Source of the DNA: an uncultured bacterium
GTDB taxonomy: Bacteria; Patescibacteriota; Microgenomatia; UBA1406; GWC2-37-13
DNA: 15,986 nucleotides
Direction of reading: 5' to 3'
Assembly (NCBI GenBank): GCA_937914905.1
Contig: CALESU010000073.1
Span: 1-15,986 of the forward strand
In this document: positions 1 to 9,805 of the stretch, in pieces
Position numbering within the stretch: the stretch's first letter is position 1
Layout of the letters: every line of letters starts with the position of its first letter
Program-made: the position numbers and the translations under genes
Notes under the pieces: generated by a model
Told to the model about the DNA's origin: nothing
What the model saw: only the letters and a program-made list of their open reading frames with translations
The model's database searches: none

Positions 1-2392
<2,392 letters not shown>

Positions 2393-2417
<25 letters not shown>

Positions 2418-3868
2418 AAGCCTATGATTGCTGACGTCTTTTTGAGTTCATCGAGAAAATGGGGGACATTGGGGGACTTGGTAAGTTCAGTAATGGTTTT
2501 CATTCCTTCAAATCCTTGATAATATTGCATGATTTTTGCAACTGTTTCCATATACGTTTCTTCCGTTGAAAAATCAATTGTTTCAAGCCATACGAGCCCA
2601 AACAATATGGCTTGCACATCTCTCGGGAGGATTCCTTTTTCTTGTTGCAGAATCGTGCTAAGAGCTTTACCTTTTTCTAAAGCTCGTTTTGAGTCTGCAG
2701 AAAGCTCACTTCCTAAGTGAGAAATATTGAGCAATTTATTGTATTGAGAGAGCATGGAAAGGATTTCAACCGTAATTCCTTTAAATAAATCCGTTTGAGA
2801 CTGTCTACCTACGCGGGTTACCGAGATGGGGATATTGATTGCAGGGCGCTCTCCTTTGTTGTAAATATCCACGTCAAACATGATGTGGCCGTCAGTCATA
2901 CCCATGAGGTTTGTTGCGATGTATCCGGTGATATCTCCTTCCACCGTGGTTGCAATAGGTAGGCACGTAATGGAAACCGCGCCTTTTTCTGGGTGATGAT
3001 AGCAACCAGCTCGTTCCAAAAGACTTGCGTGTGCATAAAAGATATCTCCAGGATAAGACTCTCGTCCGGGGAAGCGTCGGCTCAACAGAGAAAGTTCTCG
3101 GTAACTTTGACCGTGCGTGGAAAGATCATCGAGTACCAAAACCACATTTGTACCCTTTTCGATAAAGAATTCGGCCATGCTCATTGCGGCGTAGGGAGTC
3201 AAATACAAAATACTCGGGCTATCTGAAGATGAGGTTGCGACCATGATCGTCCGATCCATGATTTTGTGCTCAGTCAAAAATGTTACCAACTGATTGATCT
3301 CGCTTCTTCTTTTTCCTATTGCAGCATAAATCATAACCGTGTCAGGTTGCTGGGATTGAGAAAGAAGTGAGGACAAAAGAAATGTGGTTTTTCCTGTTTT
3401 TACGTCTCCGAGAATCAGTTCTCGCTGGCCCTTACCAAGCGGGATCAAGAGGTCAATTTTGAGAATGCCCGTTGCAAAAGGTTCGTTGATCTTGCTTCGT
3501 TTTTCGATTCCCGGAGCAATAGAGAAAATAGGGCGGTGTACGTCAGACTGCATTGGCTCAGTCTCTCCGAGCGGGATTCCCAACGGGTTGACGATTCTTC
3601 CCAAGAGCTTGTCAGTTACAGGAACGCTCGCAGATTCATTTGTGCGGGTTACCATGGCCCCAATTGGCACCGGTTCATTGGAAAAGAGAAGTGCGTGTAC
3701 CTCTTTTTCTTCAATGTCGAGGATTTGCCCTCGCTGACCACCTTCAAAGATAATCGTTTCATTGGGTCGAACCTCCGGAAGACCTTCAATAAAAATAAGA
3801 GGATGGCGTACTTCGAGAACTTTTCCATATACGCCCGTTTTTTTCAGATATTCTTGATAGATGTCCAT
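2393..3868 (-). CDS. atpA: F1-type ATPase alpha subunit
   Basis: Alpha is the non-catalytic nucleotide-binding partner of beta in the F1 head. The P-loop GDVKTGKT is at 154-161; most alphas have GDRQTGKT, so V156 and K157 are substitutions. AAIGKRRS is at 182-189, the Walker B-like VLVLDDLS at 243-250, and PGRESYPGD at 267-275. The arginine finger that reaches the beta active site is kept as R352 in SVTRVG. The length is 491 residues against about 513 in E. coli. Most of the difference is at the N-terminus, where only about 14 residues precede the first barrel strand. An in-frame TAA sits two codons upstream of the ATG, so the start cannot be moved back. That N-terminal helix normally binds the delta subunit. 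The gene follows delta by 15 bases and overlaps gamma by 25. Confidence 0.92.
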
Positions 3869-3883
3869 AAGTGGTTATTCGAA

Positions 3884-4345
3884 TCATACCGACTTCATAT
3901 GTTCGCGGAGACTCACATTCTTTGATTGTCCGTCAAAACCCACAATCGCACCCGCAATAAGATCTCGGTCAAACTTGAGGTTGAGGATAATGTAAGGATC
4001 AACTTCTGTTCGCCACCATGCAATAATTTTGCTAATCTGATCGTAATTGGGAGTGTATGCAAGAGTGAGGTCTACTATTTTTAATTGACTCAAGACTCCG
4101 AGTAGTTCTTTGTAAAATGCTGTAGCTGCTTGTTGATCGCGAAGATCTACACGAAATGATTGGGCAAGAGATAGAATTTGATCACTTTGAAAGTAGGGGA
4201 TATACGAATCAAGTACAAACTGCACTTCTTTATTCTGATCAAACGAAGCATCGATCGCATGTTGTATTGCATTCACGAACGTGTTTTTTTGTGCGACCGT
4301 GTAAATTCCGTCAATAATTTCTTTATATTTGCTCAATTCACTCAT
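3884..4345 (-). CDS. atpH: F-type ATPase delta (OSCP-like) subunit
   Basis: Delta sits on top of the F1 head and ties it to the peripheral stalk. This protein has 153 residues, somewhat shorter than the usual 175-180. It is mostly helical and hydrophilic, with no membrane segment. The C-terminal part, about residues 118-150, has the recognisable pattern LKFDRDLIAGAIVGFDGQ, matching the delta/OSCP end where a strand-forming 'LIGG-x-x-x' motif precedes an amphipathic helix. The N-terminal two thirds are divergent. Assignment rests on that C-terminal motif and on the position between b and alpha. Its ATG overlaps the b stop by four bases (ATGA), a typical translational-coupling arrangement. Confidence 0.8.
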   Translation of the reverse strand: MSELSKYKEIIDGIYTVAQKNTFVNAIQHAIDASFDQNKEVQFVLDSYIPYFQSDQILSLAQSFRVDLRDQQAATAFYKELLGVLSQLKIVDLTLAYTPNYDQISKIIAWWRTEVDPYIILNLKFDRDLIAGAIVGFDGQSKNVSLREHMKSV

Positions 4346-5055
4346 GGTTTTTTGGGTGTATTGATAGTTTGTTTGAACTTATCGAAAGCCTTAAACAAGA
4401 TATTTTCATGAGTTTCAGGAGTCAATTGAGTTTGAAAGTAATCTGCGACATATTGCTTGATAAGGACCTGCACTTGTTCGTCAATTTTTGCAAAAGTCCG
4501 ATCTCGATACTCTTTTATTTCCTCGTTTACGCCGATGATTTGCGAGTCCATGTTTTCTTTCATTTTATTCAGAACAGCAACGGAATCATCGTGCAGTGTT
4601 TTCTTAAACTCACCCTGCATGGTACGCGCTTCATGTTGTAGATTAGAAATGAGAATTTGCGTTTCTCCTTCAAACTGTTCGACCAAGCGTCCATACGCAT
4701 CGGTAAATCGAGAAACTATCGCGCCTTGTTGTTCGTCTAACTTATTTTGCGCAGTAATCGTGGTATCTTGCACAAATTTATCCATTTTCTCTTCGATTGT
4801 GTGTTTGGTGTCTTGGGCTTCTAAGATGATCTTGTGAGCTTTTTTTGTAGCGTCTTCAATAATCTCAGTTGATCGAACTTCTGCTTGCTTGATCACTTCC
4901 ATCATGTGGTGTTCCAACTCCTGCTGTTCACGAGGCTTCATTTTTCCTTTTTGAACGAAGATAATGAGAAATACCATGAGGGCAAAGTTGAAAAATAAAC
5001 TTGCCACAGGAAGGATTACCAAGAGGGGTAGTAATTGTTCGGATGTGATCGACAT
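4342..5055 (-). CDS. atpF: F-type ATPase b (peripheral stalk) subunit, long form
   Basis: Subunit b anchors the stator in the membrane and reaches up to delta. From the ATG at 5055 the protein has 237 residues. It shows one membrane helix near the N-terminus (about residues 9-34, LLPLLVIL through FLIIFV), then a basic stop-transfer patch, and then a long charged helical region predicted as coiled coil to the end. It is much longer than E. coli b (156 residues), so the stalk may be extended. A TTG at 5094 would add 13 residues and leave only 6 bases after the c-like stop. I prefer the ATG because it leaves a short segment before the membrane helix, as in known b subunits, but neither start has a Shine-Dalgarno site. 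It overlaps delta by four bases. Confidence 0.8.
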   Translation of the reverse strand: MSITSEQLLPLLVILPVASLFFNFALMVFLIIFVQKGKMKPREQQELEHHMMEVIKQAEVRSTEIIEDATKKAHKIILEAQDTKHTIEEKMDKFVQDTTITAQNKLDEQQGAIVSRFTDAYGRLVEQFEGETQILISNLQHEARTMQGEFKKTLHDDSVAVLNKMKENMDSQIIGVNEEIKEYRDRTFAKIDEQVQVLIKQYVADYFQTQLTPETHENILFKAFDKFKQTINTPKKP

Positions 5056-5100
5056 ATATTCAGTCAAAATTGATAATTCAGGTACATTCCACAAAGGGGT

Positions 5101-5904
5101 TTAATTCATTATATACAAAGCGGTGATAATTCCAACTAGGGCAATTGCAAATCCGACAAACACATTGATCATAATGCCAAATTGGATCTTGAGAGCAGCG
5201 TGCGGGTTTCTGCCGAGGGCATCAACTCCTGATTTTGCGATTCCGCCAAAAAACCACAAACTCAGAAGTATGGTAATAACGATAATCAGTGAGCCGACGC
5301 CATAGCGAAGCAAACTCGACGATGTAAATGCCTCCGATTTCTTGATAAGTCCCCCACTAGATTGTACGGTTCCTACAGAACCACCTTCCGTGGGTTGGAT
5401 GAGAATGCGTATTTTAGTAACTAATTGCTCCCGACTCTTTGCATCATCTGATTTTGCATCGTCCAGTGAAGTTCCAATGGTTGAGCCTGAGCCATTTGAC
5501 TTCATGCCAATGCCTGCCCAAGGAGAAGATGTGATACTGTCTCCCTTTACAATATCGCCATTTGCAAGGGTAACCCACACATATGCTTCGCCCGATGTTG
5601 CCAGCGGATACGTGCCTTCTCCCTCTGACGCAACTTCAATTGCGGGTTTTTCAGTAACTACTCCTACCAGTTTTTCTTGAGACGCTTCAGACGAGATGGC
5701 AAATCCATCTTTTATCGAGACTACTATGTATCCATCAAGCACAGATTCACCTTTAATGGGAACTTGATTACTAATGCCGAACGAAGAAAGTTGTGCGTTT
5801 GAAAAAGGAACGTTCGTAAATAAATAGATAAAAAGAGCAATAAAAGAAGATATATAAAACCAATACGAACGTGCAAAATTACTTCTCATGAGGGAAAAGG
5901 GCAT
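5101..5904 (-). CDS. c-like membrane rotor subunit with a large external domain and no ion-binding carboxylate
   Basis: The last 70 residues form the two-helix hairpin of an F-ATPase c subunit: helix 1 at about 202-223, a cytoplasmic loop with the signature GRNP at 231-234, and helix 2 at about 242-265. In E. coli the ion-binding Asp61 lies 20 residues after the loop arginine. Here that place is F252, and neither helix contains Asp or Glu. Ahead of the hairpin are a signal peptide (basic start, hydrophobic 14-35, possible cleavage after SNA at 35-37) and about 155 residues that would lie outside the cell. This external part is beta-rich, with GVVTEKPAI, ANGDIVKGDSIT and GTSLDDA segments that recall repeats in fibre-like surface proteins of candidate phyla. 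A normal c is about 80 residues; this is 267. It is the first gene of the operon, and no subunit a precedes it. A second in-frame ATG (5889) is possible. Confidence 0.8.
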   Translation of the reverse strand: MPFSLMRSNFARSYWFYISSFIALFIYLFTNVPFSNAQLSSFGISNQVPIKGESVLDGYIVVSIKDGFAISSEASQEKLVGVVTEKPAIEVASEGEGTYPLATSGEAYVWVTLANGDIVKGDSITSSPWAGIGMKSNGSGSTIGTSLDDAKSDDAKSREQLVTKIRILIQPTEGGSVGTVQSSGGLIKKSEAFTSSSLLRYGVGSLIIVITILLSLWFFGGIAKSGVDALGRNPHAALKIQFGIMINVFVGFAIALVGIITALYIMN

Positions 5905-5919
5905 ATAGTTTCATGGTAA

Positions 5920-5939
5920 TACATCTCTGACGAGATGTA
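5920..5939. repeat. 8-bp perfect inverted repeat (hairpin) ahead of the c-like gene
   Basis: TACATCTC at 5920-5927 is followed by the loop TGAC and then GAGATGTA at 5932-5939, a perfect 8-bp stem. It lies 15 bases upstream of the start codon of the c-like gene, inside the probable leader of the ATPase operon mRNA. It could be an operator or an RNA hairpin controlling translation. The function is not known. Confidence 0.6.
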
Positions 5940-5960
5940 CAGCCAAATCAGATCCTGTAC
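5937..5960. repeat. 6-bp inverted repeat overlapping the hairpin next to it
   Basis: GTACAG at 5937-5942 is repeated in inverted form as CTGTAC at 5955-5960, with a 12-base loop. Its left arm shares bases 5937-5939 with the 8-bp hairpin at 5920-5939, so the two full structures could not form at once. A 6-bp repeat this close may be chance. Confidence 0.35.
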
Positions 5961-6013
5961 CAAGAAATAGGAGACAGAATTACAATCCATAATTTATTGT
6001 TAAGACAATGATA

Positions 6014-6044
6014 ATTATAGGTATCATTCACATAATCTGATCAA
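6014..6044 (-). promoter_or_regulatory. Possible promoter for the ATPase operon
   Basis: On the minus strand, TTGATC (6044-6039) and a perfect TATAAT (6019-6014) are 19 bases apart, slightly longer than ideal. Transcription would begin near 6007, leaving a leader of about 100 bases that contains both inverted repeats. An alternative weaker pair lies closer to the gene (TTGTCT and TGTAAT). Confidence 0.35.
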
Positions 6045-6073
6045 TATATCAGTACTAATGTTTTTGAGAACCA

Positions 6074-6102
6074 TTGCAAGCATGGAAAGTATTTGTCATA
6101 AT
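6074..6102 (+). promoter_or_regulatory. Probable sigma70-type promoter for the fibre gene
   Basis: TTGCAA (6074-6079) and CATAAT (6097-6102) are separated by 17 bases, the ideal spacing. The start of transcription would be near 6109, just ahead of the ATG at 6125. The TTG of the -35 box is the same TTG that gives the longest reading frame, which argues against using it as a start codon. Confidence 0.5.
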
Positions 6103-6124
6103 AAACAGAAGAAGTATCATATAT

Positions 6125-9100
6125 ATGCGCAATAGGAGAGTCGTATTGTTTGTAGTGCTCTTTATCCTATTCTTAGGAGCCTCCCTTTTTTACTTCACGT
6201 TCGTCCCACGTGCTGCGGGAAATCCCGGACTTTCAGCAATTGGTGGCTTTTTGGGAATTTCTGAATCAGGCGGGACCCCTCCGGGAACAAAGTTTCCAAC
6301 CATGTCCCTTCCCGAACCTATTTTCCGCTCAGAAGATTTGGGAGATTTGCAGAAAACGCTCAAGATTAACATTGACACATTGTTTACTGCACCAGCAGTG
6401 TTTGAGCAAGATATAGTCGCTCCCAACGTCATTTATGAAATTACGGCAGGGCGAGGTATTGAAATTACGGGAGATCCCCAGTCTCCCATCATCTCCAGCA
6501 CCGGGGGAGTTTCTTCTTTCGGAGGACTTACGGGGGACGTTCTACTGGAAGGGGACAATATAAGCATATCTTCTACCGATGGAGTCCTTCGGTTTTCTTC
6601 AGCTCTTCCTGAAATTATTATCCCCGATATTTCATTTTCAACCCTTGACATAGATGAAACGATCATCGAGGGGATGATATTTGATACCGATAACGTGGGA
6701 ACGATGAGTTCAGGTACGCTTGATTTGGAAAACCTCTCATATGTGGGAGCACTTCCTTCAGATGCACTAGCCGGAGCATACACGGGAATTACAGGAGTGG
6801 GGACGCTTACAGATCTTGTCGTCACAGGAACTATTTCAGGGGGAACTATTCAACAAAACGGCAATGAAGTATGTGACCAGGGTGGTAACTGTTGGCCAGC
6901 TGGACTGGTCCAAGGGGTTGGCGATGCCAATTACGTTCCTCGATGGTCTTCTTCTTCTCAGATTGAAACGGGCTCTATTTATGATAACGGAAACGTAGGG
7001 ATTGGTACCACAAACCCTCTTGCCACACTTGACGTACAGGGTGATATTCATACAGAACAAGGCATATTTGTAGGAGCAATTGATTCAAAAAATTTAATAA
7101 GTGGCACCGCAACCGGAGTAGGGACAAATCCGATGTTTATTGGTTCTGAGGTCATAATCACCTCAGCAAACGTGGCAAATATTATTGGAGTGGTGTATTG
7201 GGACAGAAGTCCTTCAGGAGTTCTTACCCCATTGGTTCCTACTGATGTGGTAGAAATTCCTGGCTCTGCAGATACATTATTGACTCTCTCGAATACTGGA
7301 GCAGATAGCAATTTATCTCTTCTGGTTAACGACGAAGTAGGTGATGTTACTCCATTTGCTATTGATGGTGCAGGGAGACTCGGAGTGGGAACCACTGCGC
7401 CCACTCAAGCCCTTGACGTGATAGGAAAAGTAGCTGTCAACGCCGTGCAAACCATATTGATGCCTGATCAGGTAACCTTTGAGGGGACGATGGTCTTGGG
7501 CGACGGTGGAAATGCGCTCACTTCATTAGGCGGGGGAGATGGAAAAAATAACTTATTTGTCGGGTTAGGTGCCGGCGCCGCAACCACGAGGGGCGCTGCC
7601 AATACTCTCATTGGGCAATTGGCGGGAGCATCAAATACATTGGGTGACGATAATACTCTCGTAGGAAAATCAGCAGGTGTCAATAATCAGGTAGGAGATG
7701 GAAATGTGTATCTTGGGAAAGATGCAGGGTTACAGGCGACATCAGGTAATTTTAATACTGCAATTGGGACTCGGGCCGGTTACAACAATGAGTCAGGAAG
7801 TAATAATGTATTTATCGGCTATGATGCAGGAAGAGGAAGCGTTCTTCACAACAAAGCGGGAAGTGTCATGATTGGGTACCAAGCAGGGCTAAATGAGACA
7901 ACGAGTAACAAGCTTTATATCGATAACTCAAGCACTTCTACTCCTCTAATTTACGGAAACTTTCAATCAGACTTCCTCACCATAAACGGAAATTTGGGAA
8001 TTGGACTTACCAATCCTACGCAAAAATTACACATTTCAGGATCGGCACTTGCATCCCAGGGTTATTATGTGGGAACGGGCGTGAGTGCAAATTTCATATC
8101 CACCGGCTCGGTTGGTTCAGCTTCAACAGCATTGTACATCGGGAATAAGAAAATTCTAACCACCGCAGATATTGCCATTGCTTCCGGCGCACAAGCATTT
8201 AGTAATGCGCTCACGAGTATCGCTTCGCTCGTTACGGCACCTGATCAAATGCTTTATTTGACGGGCGCAAACACGTATTCAACAACAGGGTTGACGTCCT
8301 ATGCACGGCAGATCCTTGACGATGCAGATGCTGCAACCATGCAAGCCACTCTTGGATTGGGAGACATGTCTCTTCAGGACGCAAATGCCGTGAATATTAC
8401 CGGCGGAACAGTGAGCGGTCTGAGTTCTCTTGAAGTTGCCTCCGTTAGGATCGAATCCAATACTATTTCCGCACTCTCAACAGATGGTTTATCTCTCAAC
8501 GATAGTTCTGCAAACGTTGGAGTATTCGTCGAAGAAGGAGGAAATGTCGGTATTGGCACCACAGATCCAGGCTCAAAACTTTCCATTGACGACTTACAAA
8601 ATGGTACTGGAACTCCCGTTGTTATTGATTCAAGCGGAAATGTGTGGCGGGATGGATCTTCGAGAAGATATAAAACAGACATTCAGGAACTGGACACTGA
8701 CTTTAAAAAAATACTTGACCTGAAACCCGTTTCATACAAACTCACCGACACGGGAATGGAAACAGTTGGCTATATTGCAGAAGATTTGGATGAAATGGGG
8801 CTGAATCAGCTCGTGGTATATGATCCTCAAGGACGTCCCGATGGTATTAAGTATGATCGGATGGGTCTGTATCTTCTTGAAGTGGTGAAGGAACACGAAA
8901 ATGCTATTGCAACCTTACAATCACAGTCTCTTGAACTCGATTCCGCAGGAACGATAGAAACGAGCTTATCAGACACCGACTCATTACCAGTAATGCCCAC
9001 GAGCGCCGAAGATATTGAGCTTGATTCGTCACCCGAATTTATTGCCTTACAGCAGAAAGTTGAGGAAGCCCTTCCCGAAAGCATCGATACGCTTCAAAAT

Positions 9101-9787
9101 GAGGTTGATATGATAGCGTCAGATGTCGTCACGCTGAAAGAAAAAGTAAATGCTGAGGCCACACAAGAGGCTCAATTTGATATTTCGCAGTACGATGCTA
9201 CTGTTTCGGGACAACTTGCTTCGCTCAAGTCCGAAATTGGTACTTTACGAGATGAACTTCTTATGGCAAGTATTTCCGCATCATTGACTTCAGACAGTCT
9301 TGTGTTGACAGAGCTTGCAGTTCTTGGGAGTGCGAACCTCTACGACGTAGGAGTTTCAGGCTCAATCAATGCGGGGCTTGTCCAGGTTGATGGCTTGGCG
9401 GGAAGTATTAATACGCTAAGTGAGCCTCTCAAGCTCCAGTCAGATAAAATGGCGGACGTAGATATTTTGGCAGGCATGGTGCGAATATCGAAAGAAGGCA
9501 TAGTCTCCGTGGATGGCACATTGGTATCAAATAAATATGTGGTAAATACCGAAGATGAGGCAACTGCCTCGGCTGGGGAAGGAACCATCCCGGCAGGAAG
9601 TGATTCGATCCAAATCCTTACTGAAAGTATCTCCGAAAAATCTCTCATTTACGTTACATTTACGTCTGATTATTCGCCCGCTACGCGGTTTTGGATAGAG
9701 GATCGGAAGAAAGGGGAGTCATTTGTGTTAAGACTGGATAAACCGGTTGATATTGACGGTATCTTTTCTTGGTGGATCGTCAACTAG
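6125..9787 (+). CDS. Giant fibre-like surface protein with S74-type intramolecular chaperone domain
   Basis: The product is a 1220-residue exported protein. Residues 1-30 form a basic start plus a long hydrophobic stretch (signal peptide or membrane anchor). Four copies of a tail-fibre-like motif (N/R-x-G-I/V-G-x-T-x-P, then x-L-D/H/S) begin near residues 290, 418, 623 and 807. Residues 475-590 hold short repeats of the N-x-x-I/V-G-x-x-A-G type, which resemble trimeric beta-helix head repeats. A Peptidase_S74 (endosialidase chaperone) domain starts at S845/S846 in SSRRYKTDI and runs to about 925. A probable coiled coil follows (about 969-1065), then a beta-rich C-terminal domain ending in WWIVN. 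S74 domains usually end the protein, but here about 295 residues follow. The ATG at 6125 is chosen over TTG 6074: it puts the basic residues directly before the hydrophobic segment, and an AGAAGAAG site lies ten bases upstream. Likely role: adhesion or an external appendage. It is divergent from the ATPase operon. Confidence 0.85.
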   Translation: MRNRRVVLFVVLFILFLGASLFYFTFVPRAAGNPGLSAIGGFLGISESGGTPPGTKFPTMSLPEPIFRSEDLGDLQKTLKINIDTLFTAPAVFEQDIVAPNVIYEITAGRGIEITGDPQSPIISSTGGVSSFGGLTGDVLLEGDNISISSTDGVLRFSSALPEIIIPDISFSTLDIDETIIEGMIFDTDNVGTMSSGTLDLENLSYVGALPSDALAGAYTGITGVGTLTDLVVTGTISGGTIQQNGNEVCDQGGNCWPAGLVQGVGDANYVPRWSSSSQIETGSIYDNGNVGIGTTNPLATLDVQGDIHTEQGIFVGAIDSKNLISGTATGVGTNPMFIGSEVIITSANVANIIGVVYWDRSPSGVLTPLVPTDVVEIPGSADTLLTLSNTGADSNLSLLVNDEVGDVTPFAIDGAGRLGVGTTAPTQALDVIGKVAVNAVQTILMPDQVTFEGTMVLGDGGNALTSLGGGDGKNNLFVGLGAGAATTRGAANTLIGQLAGASNTLGDDNTLVGKSAGVNNQVGDGNVYLGKDAGLQATSGNFNTAIGTRAGYNNESGSNNVFIGYDAGRGSVLHNKAGSVMIGYQAGLNETTSNKLYIDNSSTSTPLIYGNFQSDFLTINGNLGIGLTNPTQKLHISGSALASQGYYVGTGVSANFISTGSVGSASTALYIGNKKILTTADIAIASGAQAFSNALTSIASLVTAPDQMLYLTGANTYSTTGLTSYARQILDDADAATMQATLGLGDMSLQDANAVNITGGTVSGLSSLEVASVRIESNTISALSTDGLSLNDSSANVGVFVEEGGNVGIGTTDPGSKLSIDDLQNGTGTPVVIDSSGNVWRDGSSRRYKTDIQELDTDFKKILDLKPVSYKLTDTGMETVGYIAEDLDEMGLNQLVVYDPQGRPDGIKYDRMGLYLLEVVKEHENAIATLQSQSLELDSAGTIETSLSDTDSLPVMPTSAEDIELDSSPEFIALQQKVEEALPESIDTLQNEVDMIASDVVTLKEKVNAEATQEAQFDISQYDATVSGQLASLKSEIGTLRDELLMASISASLTSDSLVLTELAVLGSANLYDVGVSGSINAGLVQVDGLAGSINTLSEPLKLQSDKMADVDILAGMVRISKEGIVSVDGTLVSNKYVVNTEDEATASAGEGTIPAGSDSIQILTESISEKSLIYVTFTSDYSPATRFWIEDRKKGESFVLRLDKPVDIDGIFSWWIVN

Positions 9788-9805
9788 AGTAGATTCGCGC
9801 GAAAC

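Larger units (their letters stand above)
5905..6124. promoter_or_regulatory. Divergent intergenic region between the ATPase operon and the fibre gene
   Basis: This AT-rich 220-bp stretch separates two genes that point away from each other, so promoters for both must lie in it. It contains two possible promoters and two overlapping inverted repeats, listed separately. I see no small gene, tRNA or other repeat here. Sharing one control region makes co-regulation of the ATPase operon and the fibre gene possible, though that is inference. Confidence 0.6.

Noticed and set aside
6074..6124. A TTG start at 6074 extending the fibre protein by 17 residues
   Set aside because: The TTG is part of a good -35 box, and the ATG at 6125 has a purine-rich site and directly begins a normal signal sequence.
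7547..7895. CRISPR array or DNA tandem repeat in the fibre gene
   Set aside because: The repeats are imperfect at the DNA level and keep the reading frame; they are protein repeats, not direct DNA repeats with spacers.
6433..9648. Open frames on the minus strand within the fibre gene (70-130 residues)
   Set aside because: They are antisense to a continuous, clearly coding frame with recognisable domains, have no promoter or ribosome site, and look like by-products of its codon use.
6125..9787. Prophage tail fibre, because of the S74 domain and the fibre motifs
   Set aside because: No other phage gene is nearby, the protein has an N-terminal export signal, and both neighbours are cellular genes.
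9794..9803. Palindrome TTCGCGCGAA between the convergent fibre and transketolase genes as a terminator
   Set aside because: The stem is only five pairs with no loop and no following T run on either strand, so it is not a credible intrinsic terminator.
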